From: Toxonevra muliebris
Lineage: Eukaryota; Arthropoda; Insecta; Diptera; Pallopteridae
NCBI GenBank assembly: GCA_963691655.1
Contig: OY829327.1
Span: 81,852,019-81,916,018 of the forward strand
Direction: 5' to 3'
DNA: 64,000 nucleotides
Shown here: positions 38,501-50,500 of the stretch, piece by piece
How the letters are laid out: every line of letters begins with the position of its first letter
Position numbering within the stretch: position 1 is the first letter of the stretch
The notes under the pieces: generated by a model
What the model was told of the DNA's origin: nothing
Seen by the model: the letters and a program-made list of their open reading frames with translations, nothing else
Databases searched by the model: none
Made by a program: the position numbers and the translations under genes

Positions 38501-41500
38501 CTAAACTTTAATCCCAAATTTAGACGCATAGAGGACCAAAAGCTAGAACAAAAATCAGACCAAAAGCAAAAAACAAAAAACTTAAGCAAAACCAGGACCA
38601 AAACTCAAACCAAAATGCAGACCATAATTTAGACCTAAAGAGAGCAAAAACTTTGACCAAAGTTCGACCCCGAAACAGACCAAACCTCAGGACTTAAAAG
38701 CAGGCAACACAAATCCGACCAAAATTCAAATCAAATCAAAACAAAAATTGGCCAAAATTTAAAACGCTAGTAGGCTAAAATTCGAAGGAAAAAGCAGATT
38801 AAAATTCACACCAAAATTCGGTGTCCTGTCGATAAAAAATAAGACTAAAAATAGACTAAAAACACGACTGAAATTCGAACATCCTCGTTAATCTAGTGGG
38901 TAGCATACTAGACTTTCAACCGTAATATTGCTGACTCAAGTCAGGTAGTCAATCCTTCAAACCTTCTTATATTCCTATCGATATAAACTGGATGAGAACT
39001 ATAAAGAAGTGCAGCCCTTGGTAGGCAATGGTAAAATCACCGAGTGATAAAAAATTATCACACCGCCATTCGGTACCGGCCTTAAGCTATAAATCCGACC
39101 ATTGCCTAGGTGGTCTAGTGGCAAAGAGCTAGACTTTTGCCTCTGTGGTCACTAGTTCGATTCCCGGCTAGGATATTTCTTATCTATCTTTTTTTCATTC
39201 ATAGTTTGGAGCTTTGGTAGAAAAGTGTTGACTTTCGAGTCGTCCCATTTTCAGACTTCAAAACCAAAATCACGACCCAAACTCTAACCAAAACCCAAAC
39301 AAAAATTCAGACCAAAAGTAGACAAAAACACTGATGAAATTTCGTCCCTGAAAACAGACCAAATCTCAGACCTCAGAGGCAGACCGCAAATCAAACCAAC
39401 ATTTTGAATGAAAATCAGATCAAAGTCCAAATCGAAAAAGGTACAAAATTGAAACTTAGACCAAAAACGAAACAAAAATCTGACCAGAAAACAGATCAAA
39501 AGCAGACCTTCGGTTAAAAATCACACTTAAAAAAATGAATCAAATTTTGGTATCAAATTCGGAACAAAAGTTACACCAAAAGTAAAACTGAAATTTAGAC
39601 AGAAAACGGGTCAAAATCAAACAAATATTCAGACCACAAATCAAATCAAAAGCAATCCAAAATTCAGAACTAACTTCGCTCAAAAATTAAACCGGAATTC
39701 AGACTTAAAAATTAAAAACTCAGTTTAAGAAAATAAAATATTCAGATTTTTGTATAGAATTTTAATCATTTTAGGAAGGGGCTCCAGCCGCCATGCCTAT
39801 CCCCTTTGAATCCGTCAGAGGGTGTGGCATTACTTTTTTTTCGCAAATTCAGCTATTTTTATTTTCTAGCGTAAAGGAATTTATTTATTTTATTTTTGTT
39901 GAGCTTTTTTTTTTTTGTTCACTGTTATTTTATAATACTGACGCGTCTGACTGTTATGTCAATGTACTGCATTGACTTATGTGTGCGTTTGAGTTTGAGT
40001 TTGAGTCAGTAAAAGTGTCAATGAATATAAACACGTATGTATGGGTGTTTCTTTTCCTCTCTGTATCATCTGTATCTATTTAGATTTTGACATACAAGTA
40101 AATAAAATCGATAGAAAATTGACACTAAAACCATATTTATGCATACTTTCACTCGCTCTCAAGTGAGACATAAATATATATACACACATGCACACACACA
40201 CACACACATGCACACTTAACCTTAATACAAATGTAAGTGTGTGTTGATGTGAGCTTGTATATGTTGTAATATCTTTAAAATGTATCTAATCCCTTTAGTG
40301 TGCGTTGTAGAAAATAATGAAGCAGCTTCTTCCTATTACTTACACAAATAAAAATTTTACTTCTTTTATGTAACGTAAATATTAAAAGTTTTATTTAGTT
40401 TACTTAGCAGTTTAAGATAAATTTGCAGAATCTTTATTAGGTATCATATATTTAAGTTTAGACTACTTGAATTACTTAGGCAAGTACTTGTGTTCAAAAT
40501 AATTTAATAAATTCAATAATAAATAGCATTAAATATTACAAATTTTAACAATTCACACTCATCGCAATCTAGTAATGACTCGCGCCAGCTAGTAAAATAA
40601 ATTTTGATATAACCTTAACCGGAAGTTAAGGCAAACGCTCCTAAACTTACTCTACACACAACCTATTTTTATTTAGTCTTTTGTTCCCTCAGAAATATTT
40701 TAATAAAATTACTAAATATTTTCAATAAAATTCTTTTCGTTGTATATTTGCATAATATATGTAACCAAAACCGAACAAAAACAAAATAAAAATAAAAATA
40801 CCAGCAGCACATCATTAAAGAATATTAAAAAATATTCGCTCTCTCACTTGCCAAAGTAATCCAAGTGGAACTAAATAAGGATAAACTTATGGAGCTCAAA
40901 ATATTATAAAAATAAAAATAATACGAATAAGAAACATTGCTTCAACAAGGCTGCAAAAAAAGCTTAAACTTTAGCTTAACTTTTACTAAAATGAATTGCA
41001 CTGATAGAAAATAAAATGTGTGGACAGATTTCACTAGAGATAATTACAAATGGGTATATGGGAATTCTTGGAAACAAAAATAAAGAAAATGATGATGATC
41101 TATCATAATAATAATTATAATTATTAAAAGAGAAAAGACCAAATTTTTTTAAGATTACACTATTATTAATGTGTAAAAATCTTGGCTCGTAATATAGGCA
41201 AAATTCTATCACCTGACAAATGAATTACAGGACGCTCAAGAAGCATTATGTAAAATTCTTGGTCGGAAAAATTTGAAAATATCTGATGTGAAAGAATACA
41301 GCAGGTTTTAAAGATGATCAAAAAATTTGTACAAATTTGCCATTTTAATTATCCTTAATTTTTCTAACCTTCGGCGGCTTCTGCATATTTTTTGAATAAA
41401 AATAGACATCAAAAATTGATTTTTTGGTACACAAAACTCTGGTATACAAAATTTGAATAAAATCTGTAGGTCTATAGATCTCGCTCCTATTCAACGATAA

Positions 41501-44500
41501 ATTCAACTTTCCCCTGATTCATTTAATTAAAAGTACTGCAACTGTGGCATAGTTATTATCACCTCATTTTGTTGAAATTTTATATGCTCAGGTTTTTCGG
41601 GCCGAGGACGGTTATTTGGCATCCATTTTTATTTTAAAAATATTCCAGGGGGCTCCCGAGCAAAGGTTAGAAAAATGAGGGAAATTTTAATTTTATCTTG
41701 TACTGGAGCGTCATCTATGGACCAATCGCCTATGTTGAAATTTTGCAAACAAGGGCCAAAAAACTAATTTTTAACCTCAATTTTAATCTAAACTAGATTC
41801 CAAAGGTAAAAAAACACGGAAAAAATTGACACACTCCTGCCCCAACTCCTTCGTTTGTCTTGGAGCCATCTGTATACCATACATGATAGTCCCCTGTAAA
41901 CTTTGGCCTGGCCTGTTCCCAGTTATTCTTATCAGGGAATGTGACATTAAAGTTGTGGCAGAAGTTGTAACGCGGAAGACATTTATCGGTAGAAAGAATA
42001 CTAAAGCTTTCAACCAGTTTAATTTCTTGGATTAGATCCGGATGAATAGTTTTACACGCCGTTCCTTCTGATTCCGAGATGAGCTTACAGGTGAACTGTA
42101 GAGCTTCTTTCTTTAAGAATAAGTGTAGCGGTGGTAGGTTTAGCAATGTATTCAATGCCGCGGAGGGCGTTGTTCGCATTGATCCAGACGCTAGCTAGTC
42201 TTTGAAGTTTGTTGAGCTTGGCCCGCGCTGTTTTTTGTTTTGCCTTACTCCACCATATTGATGCAGCATAGGTGATTATTGGTCTGGCTATGGCTGTATA
42301 TAGCCAGATTGAGAGCTTAGGATTGAGTCCCCAGTTCTTGCCTACTAGACTTTTGCTGGCTTTATCTAGGGCCCTATCTAGATGTGAGTTCCATGTTAGT
42401 TTTTCATCGAGAATCACACCCAGATATTTTACTTCTTTTGAGAAGTTAATGGTTTCACCAAAAAGTGTTGGTTCTTTTAAATGATCCCTATTTCTTCTTT
42501 TGATAAATACCACTATGGCTGATCCCAACCTTCCTGACCTTCATATGAAAAATGCCCCGATCCCAGTGTCCGCTCATGTTCTCTAGGCATTGCCAAATTT
42601 TGTAAACTAGTACCACTAGGTTTCTGCTTGTGAAATATTATATTTACTAGCTAAAATGTTAAAATGTCAGCAGTATTTCTGATTATCTCATATGGTAAAT
42701 ATGTATTATAACTAGGACTAAAACTCATTAATAAGTACTCACATATTATCTTCAAAGATATTATAATTACACATAGTTATACATCATAAATATGCATATA
42801 TGTATGTTTACTCACATAACTATGTACATAAATTTTGTATTATTCATATTCAAAATGTTATTAATTCGTTTTAGCATTTTACATAGGTGGGAAGCGGGCT
42901 AAAACTCACCCAAATGTTTCCATATGTGATTTTCAAATTGTGGACTCCAACGATGTAGACCATTTATGCTGATATGTAAAAAATCATTTTGTTGTTGTTG
43001 CTGCTGTTGCTGCTGCTGTTGTTGTTCTGTATTTTGATATTGTTGTTGCTGCTGCTGTTGCTGTTGTTGCACAGTAATCAATTTGCCAAAAGCAATTAAT
43101 TCTGTTGGTAAAATTTTCAATAGATTCGAATCGAAACAATTTAAAGGCTCCAGGGTTGCATTCAATTGACTATGCACATTAATGCGTGTTTGTATGGGTG
43201 TGTGAGTTTTTGTTGTTTTTATTTTATAATTATTATTATTTTTGTGAGACATTTTTGCACATGTTGCACATTCAAGAATATGTCGAAAAAATGTCATGCC
43301 ATGAATATGAAATTAAATTGAAAAAAGAATGAAAGAAATTGAGAATGTGTTAGTTACATAATTAAAATTGTAGGTACTTAATTGTCAAAAATTCATATAC
43401 ATAGCACAGGAGCACAACGTGAAATTGAAAATTTTTATTTAAAAAGAAAATGTTTTCTTGTTTATGTATGGAAAATAATTGCTCTATTCACGATTTGGTG
43501 CAAATAGTCTTGCTTCAATGCAAATGCAAAATATTTCTGCTATCACAACAACAATTATATGCGATATGCAATACAAACTTGCATTTGCAATGATGCAAGA
43601 CCATTTACAACAAATCGTGAATAGGGCTAACATTTTTTTATCGTTTGCTTAAAAATGTTCAATTTTGAGTTGAGCCTCTTTTGTAAATAGTGTGTATGTT
43701 TCTACATAGCTCTACATGGTTGTAAGTGAAACGTGGTATTATTATTATTACAAATTGTTTCAAAAACTTATATTTGAAAAGAAAATATCATTGCAGTGAC
43801 AATTTAATTTAATTTATTGTTTAATTTTTGGATATTTTCTTAAAAGTTTCTTCGTTTTTGTATTTTCAATAACCCCAAAAGAAAATATTTTGATATTCAT
43901 GACTTGTTCATTAAAAATGATAAGCCCAATGAATGATAGCGTATGGAGACTAATTCCGATTAAGTTGTTTCACTCCAGAATACAATCTGAGGTCACAACT
44001 AATTTTTGAAGACAATTAAGTTTCAGTTGGCCCAGTCACTTTTGAAGTAAGGAGAATGCAAGCTTTCTTATGATGACAATATTAAGGTTGAATTGAAGTC
44101 ACTTGAAGTCACCTGGGATCAGTTCAGTTAACTGCAGTCATTATAAAAAAACCAAAGAGACAAGAGGCTATGGAAGAAAAAAGAAATGAGTGGAAGAAGG
44201 TAAACGGAAACAAGAAGGAGTGAAAGTGAAAATAATTAGTTAAGAAAAAAGAGAGAGAGGGAGAAAGCAGGAAAGGGAAGAAGAATAAATATTGTAGATA
44301 ATTAGTCTGAAAGGGTGAAAAGTCACAGGAGAAAGTGAAGCAGAATAGAAAAAGGAGGAAGAGATATGAAAAAATATTAATGAGGAAGAGTGAAGGAGTG
44401 AACGAGAAAAGGAGAATAAATAGCGAAGGGAGACGAGATTAAAGAGAGAAAGGTTGAAGGGAAAAAAAGAGAAGAGTGGGGGAGGCAAGAAGGGAAAAGA

Positions 44501-47500
44501 TGAAAGGAAGAGTGAGGATGAAAAAGAACAGGAAAAGAGTGATATGGAAAACAAAGATAGAAATATATAGAAGAGAATAGAATAAAGCAACTAGTGCGAA
44601 GAAGCGGACTAAAAAGGAACAACGAGTGGATAGGTGAAGATAAAGAGGAAACGGAAAGTAAAAAGAGAAAGAAAGAGAAGAAAGAAAAACAGAGCGATGA
44701 GAAGACTGAAATGCTATATGGGAAAATGAAATAGTAAAAAGAGACATGAAAACTGTTATAGGAAATAAGTGAAAAGGAGAAAAAAGGAAAAGAAAAAGTT
44801 ATGAAAAAATGAAATGAATGAAGGGTAAAAGAAAGGGTAAAGAAGGTGGGTAAGGAAAGCGAGAAGAAGTAAAAAAGGGGTGGAATGAGACAGGAGAAAA
44901 AGGTAGTTGTAAAAATGGTGAGTGAAGGATGAAAACAGAATGGAAAACGGGAAAGAACAAAAGGGGGAAAGGCAGTAAAAAATAAGTAGGAAAGAGAAAT
45001 ATCAGGGAGAGAGGCAGATAGAGAGAGAAGGGATAGAGATACAGGATAAAGTTAAATAAGAAAAATATTTGGGGAAGAGAGTGGGGGGGGAAAAGAGTGG
45101 GAGAAGGAAAGCAGCCATTCCAGATTAAACGTAACGAGCGATCGACTTCATCTTTTCAGATTTGGCTTAAATTTTGCCTATGGTTTTATTTTAGACCAAA
45201 CCCAAAAAATTCCGGTACAATTTTCACCGGAGTTGCTAGAGCGAAGCAAACCTCAGAAATTGACTGTATCGAATCACAGAATCCATAACTCCATAACTCA
45301 GTCATTATACTACCGACATGCATGTATAAGATACTGTTGGAAAGGTAATAAGACGGGCTACAAAATGGATTATAATATAATTTTGTTAATTTTTAAAAAA
45401 AAATAATTTTTTTAATTAATTCATTAAAATTTAATTTGCAAAATTCGTATCACAGTCCCGAAAATTAAAATTTAAAATTTTGTGTTCCTTTAAGAAGACT
45501 AAATTAACTTTTTTTTGGCTTTTTATTCGAGGTGGTGACTCAAATAGTTCAGGAGATACTCATATCTTATCTCATTTAATATTTTAACACTGCATAAAAT
45601 TAGAAATAATCCATGTAGCCCGTCTTATTACCTTTCCAACAGTACCATATACATGCATGTCGGTAGTATAATGACTGAGTTATGGACGATTCTGTGATTC
45701 GATACAGTAAATTTCGGAGATTTGGTTCACTCTGGCAACTCCTACCGGAGAAAACCGTATCGGAATTTTTTTGTATACCTTTTTGTTGGTTTGGTCTAAA
45801 ATAAAACCATGGACAAAGTTTGAAGCAAATCTAAAATGATCAGGCCGAAATTTGGTTTTTTTGTTACGTTCAATCTGGAATGGCTGAAAGAATTTTGTTT
45901 TATTTTGTTAAATGTTTTTAGACATAGCAAAAAAAAATATGAAAAAAACAATTGGGGAAGAGAGTGGGAAATGAAAGTGAGGGGAAATGAGTTAAAGGTG
46001 TAGGGGAAGAAAGTGAGAGAAGGAGAATAAAGAGAAAAGAGGTGAAGAAGAAATATTTACACCACGGTAAGGGAGGGAAATAAATTTTTTATTTTAATTG
46101 CATGATTTATTGACAAAAACATTGAAACTGTCTTCACATTTCATTAATTTTGGTAAATTTTTTAAGACACAGGAAAAAGAGACATGAGAGAAATAAGTGG
46201 GGAAGAGAGTGGGGGAAAGAAAGTGGAGGGAAATGAGTAAGAGAACCAGAGTGGTGGAAGAAAGTGAAAGAAAAGTGAGAGAATGAAGAGGAAGAGTGGG
46301 GAAAGATACACACTGACATAAGGGGAGAAATTTTTTATTTTTAACCCATTCATCTCACGCAGTGACTTTGAGTCACTATTGAAATTAAAATCGTTATATT
46401 TTTCAGATTTCTTATTTTTTTCACTGGAAGGGTCTAATGTATTCGTTCATTTACCGGTTATCTACATAAAAAGGATTTTTTTGTTTGTTTTGTTTTTCTT
46501 TATTAGTCAAAAATCATTAAAAAAAAAACAAAAAACTGCGCAAAATCCCACGTAGTGACTGTGAGTCACTATATATATTTGTATATTGTAATAGGTACTG
46601 TATTACAAATTAAACCCGGAATAATAGTAGGGAACGATGTGTTTGAATTAGTTGATAGATGCAGATGGCATTGTCGACTATGGAGAGTTTTGTGATACTT
46701 TATATGACAATTTGATGATCCGTGCCTGTATGTCAAGACATAGATTTACCGATTTATCGCGTTATTTGGCATTTGATGATAGGACCATGGTATCGGTACG
46801 TAGATCGCATCTTACATTTACTTCGATAGGAAATTTTGGCCCTTGATAAATGAAGACGGCTACACAAATATGGTATGAACATTTGGTGGACTTCCGATAG
46901 TGGATATTTTACTGTGAGATACTGTATGTATCTAAGGAAGGCAGCGCTAAGAGTTAAATCTTAACACAGCATGGAGTGGAATAGCTCTGTAAGCCATATG
47001 AACGGCCAAAGAGAAATATAACTTCCGAAAAATACTTTACAAGTTTAGAACTGTCGTAAAGCCTGTTATCAAAATAATTAACTTGTGCTAGTATGATGCA
47101 AAAAATAAAAGGTGCTTTTTAAATAATTTGCTTCCTAACAAGAATAGAGAAGTAGAAGGCAGCATTTTTGCAGTAACAGCATCGTTAATAAGTTATGTGG
47201 CAAAAAAAAAAGCTATTATAAAGTGTGATTTTTTTGCAGCTATCAAATCGTCATCTCACAGCTCATGTAATAAACTCTAGTCCAGTACAAATTTTCCAAA
47301 GTATCGTTTGAAAAAAGAGCTAAAACCGAAGTCACCGTTCCTGACTTTTTCTTTTGGGGATACTTCATAAGTCAAGTTTACCATATGTCAATATACCAGA
47401 GTCTCTTAAACAACTTAAGGCCATTATACTCAACGAAATCACTGAAATTTTACATGAAACAATTCAAAAAGTTCTATTTGTTGTCCTGTTATTCTTCCAA

Positions 47501-50500
47501 CGGAAGTCTTTAATTATCTTAATTCACTGAAGTTGACTTATACCGGGGGGCCAGATGAAATTCCAAGTTGCATTTTAAAAATCTGTATTTGCCACTTTCT
47601 GAAATTTTTAATGCTTCCTTGCGTAGCGGTATTTTTCCCAGTGTTTGGAAAGAATCATTTATTATTCCTTTGCATAAGAGTGGTTCAAAATCTGATATTG
47701 CAAACTACCGCGATATAGCTTAATGTGATATCAAAATTATTTGAATCGATCGTTACAGATCAATTGAAACATTCAGTGGGATCGTTGATATCACCTTTTC
47801 AACATGGCTTTCTTAAAGGCAGGTCCACAGTCTCTAATCTTTTGGAATTCTCAACTAATATAATTAAAGAATTTTCCAACAACTTTCAGACAGATGTCAT
47901 CTATACCGATTTTAGTAAAGCTTTCGACGTAGTGAATCATGATTTTCTGATCGATAAACTTGATTTGTTTGGTTTTCCACCACTGTTTGTTAAATGGATT
48001 CGTTCATATCTGTGTAACAGAAATCAGAAGGTGCTGTTCAAGAGCTCTATCTCACCTTGTATTGAAGTTCCATCTGGAGTTCCTCAGGGTAGTCATCTTG
48101 GTCCGATTTTATTCCTTATATTTATTAATGATCTCCCATCTGTTATCCGTCACTCAAAAATTTTATTATACGCTGATGATGTGAAACTTTTTACTTCACA
48201 TTATTCTGAAGAGGCACAAATCTTGCTTCAATCAGGACTTGATGCGTTAACAAATTGGTGTCAGATTAATTTAATGTCTTTAAATTTAAAGAAATGTAAA
48301 TCAATGGTCTATTCGAGAAGACAACCAATTCCATCAGAATACTGTGTAAATGATTACACCTTGGAAGCTGTGCTTAATTTCACTGACTTGGGCATTGTGA
48401 TGGACCCTAAATTACGTTTTAATTTACATATTAACATGTGTATAAATAAAGCTAGGGATAGATTGGAATCTGTTCAGAAACAGTTTCTTTTGTTTGCATT
48501 AAAAAGTTTTCGATGGGATCCATCCCAAAACCTTCCACCTTACACACATCGTCTTAAACTTTTAGATTTACCAACTCTATAAAGCAGAAGAGTAATGCTG
48601 AATGTCATGTTTTTGGCCAAACTACTAAATGGTGATATAAATTCCCAATTTTTATTAAATGAAGTAAACTTGAGCATACCAAACCGTTGTACAAGGTATC
48701 CAGTTACGATTAAACTAAGTACCTGCCGAACTAATTATGCCCAAAATGACCCTTTTCGTTGTTTGTACAATGACTTCAACAACCTTCATGGCTTATTTGA
48801 TTTATCTGATTCCCAATTTAACATTAAAAATACTGTTTTAAAATTTTTAAATGAATTAACCAGCTGATGATTACAAAATCTGTAGCTGTTGTTGGAAAAG
48901 TTCACTTCACTCTTCCACGTGCCGCGTCATACAGAGCAGTCCGGACTGTGTCTGTTTCGGGCACCGATCCGTTCGTTATGCGGATGCGCCCCTCGTGCGG
49001 CTGGGCGGGTAAGTGGGTCCGTTGGGATTCGTCGAAAAGTGAAAAATGCTAAGAAGAAGGGCTGAAAGGCCGGAGAGGGAGAAAGGAAGAGCTTCAAAGT
49101 AATTCTGTAAAATCTGCAATAAAAAGTATTTGCTCCACTTCTTGCGTTCAAAGTAAATACAGATTATACTTATACATATTTTTCCAAATTATATTATTCT
49201 TGTTGTTAATTTATCAGATTTTAAAAAATGTTAGAAAAAAAATTTAATGAAATGAGAATAGCCGAGTTAATTCTATATAGTGACTCTAAGTCACTACGTG
49301 GGACTTTACGTTATAAAATAACGTGCGATGAATAGGGTTAATTTCATAAGTTATGGAGAAAAAATTCGAACCTTTTCGCATTTCTTTAATTTTGTTAACA
49401 GTTTCTATCAATATTGAGTTAAAATCAGTATCGTCCATTACTACATATAAAATGATAGCCAACAAAGAGGTGACCGAAGTTGTGGCTCAGTTCAATAATT
49501 CACCAGTGCATGCCAAAGAAAACCGGCAATAAGAGGCAGTTGGTGGATATTTTAGGAAGAATAAATTGAGATGCCGAAACCCATATGCAAATGTATGACA
49601 TGAATGAAAAATCAAACTCAGAACAGTGAATTTATTTAAAAAAAATAGCTCAAATTTGATTTCAAATGAACGATCATTTGTTTGTGCCCACGAGCGTACG
49701 TATTTGCCTTAAAAATAATAAAAATGATACATTTCTAATCACCCATGAATATGTTGTTTTATTCTTTTTTAAAGCAGTGACGGCCAAACTTACGCTTTAG
49801 TGCAAAAATAAACTTTAAATTAATAAAATACTAGTCGGTAAGGCCCCAGTAACTGGGGCTACTTTTTTCCGGAAGAAATCTCTTCATGAAAAAACAACAT
49901 TTAACCAATGATTTTTACAACGATGAATGCAATGTTTAGTTCAATGAGCGAATTTTAAAAAACCTCCGACGCTTATATTTTGGAATTGGCTGAACTGATT
50001 TTAAATCCGATTGTTGGCTAACCTACTCGTCAAGCTCTTTAAATTGATATATAAGGAGTGAGATCGAAAAAATCTTAACATATATAAAATTCAATAATTT
50101 TTAAACGGTTGATCTTAGAGTTTTGATTTCTTATTTATTTAATTGATAATATTTTACAAATTATAGAAAAATATAACTTTTATCGTTCTAACCACTATTT
50201 ATGAACTCATGGACCTTTTTTGGTAAGCCTTCCATTAGAGATACGATAGTTCTTTCAGACACCTTTTTGGAACAGTTTGCCCATCTTCGATATTTTGGAA
50301 CACCTTTTTTGTGCTCTTTAAGTTTCTTTTCACAAGAGCCCAATATCTCTCCACTGGTCTTAGCTCCGGACAATTTGGAGGATTGGCCTCTCTTGGTACA
50401 AAAACTATGTTATTACTTTGGTACTACTCTAGAGCTTAATTACCGTAGTGACATGAAGCCAAATCGGGCCAAAAATATGTGGACACATGGTGCTCTCTTA

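Larger units (their letters stand above)
46345..49337 (+). mobile_element. piggyBac-superfamily transposon relic
   Basis: The element is flanked by TTAA at 46341-46344 and 49338-49341, the piggyBac target. It begins CCCATTCATCTCACG. The other end, reverse-complemented, begins CCCTATTCATCGCACG. Subterminal palindromes of the form AGTGACT..GAGTCACT occur at about 46359, 46555 and 49281. The last two share a longer inverted match beginning TCCCACGTAGTGACT. The 2,993-bp span includes transposase remnants and a nested LINE. Confidence 0.9.

Noticed and set aside
39101..39175. A functional tRNA gene
   Set aside because: The A and B boxes are good, but the acceptor and T stems do not pair. It fits a tRNA-derived SINE head better.
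44240..44747. Ser/Phe/Leu-rich minus-strand open frames
   Set aside because: They are produced by the polypurine tract and overlap in all three frames.
48867..49151. GC-rich open frames on both strands after the nested LINE
   Set aside because: No family resemblance, and both strands are open because of GC-rich composition. It is more likely LINE tail or another insertion.
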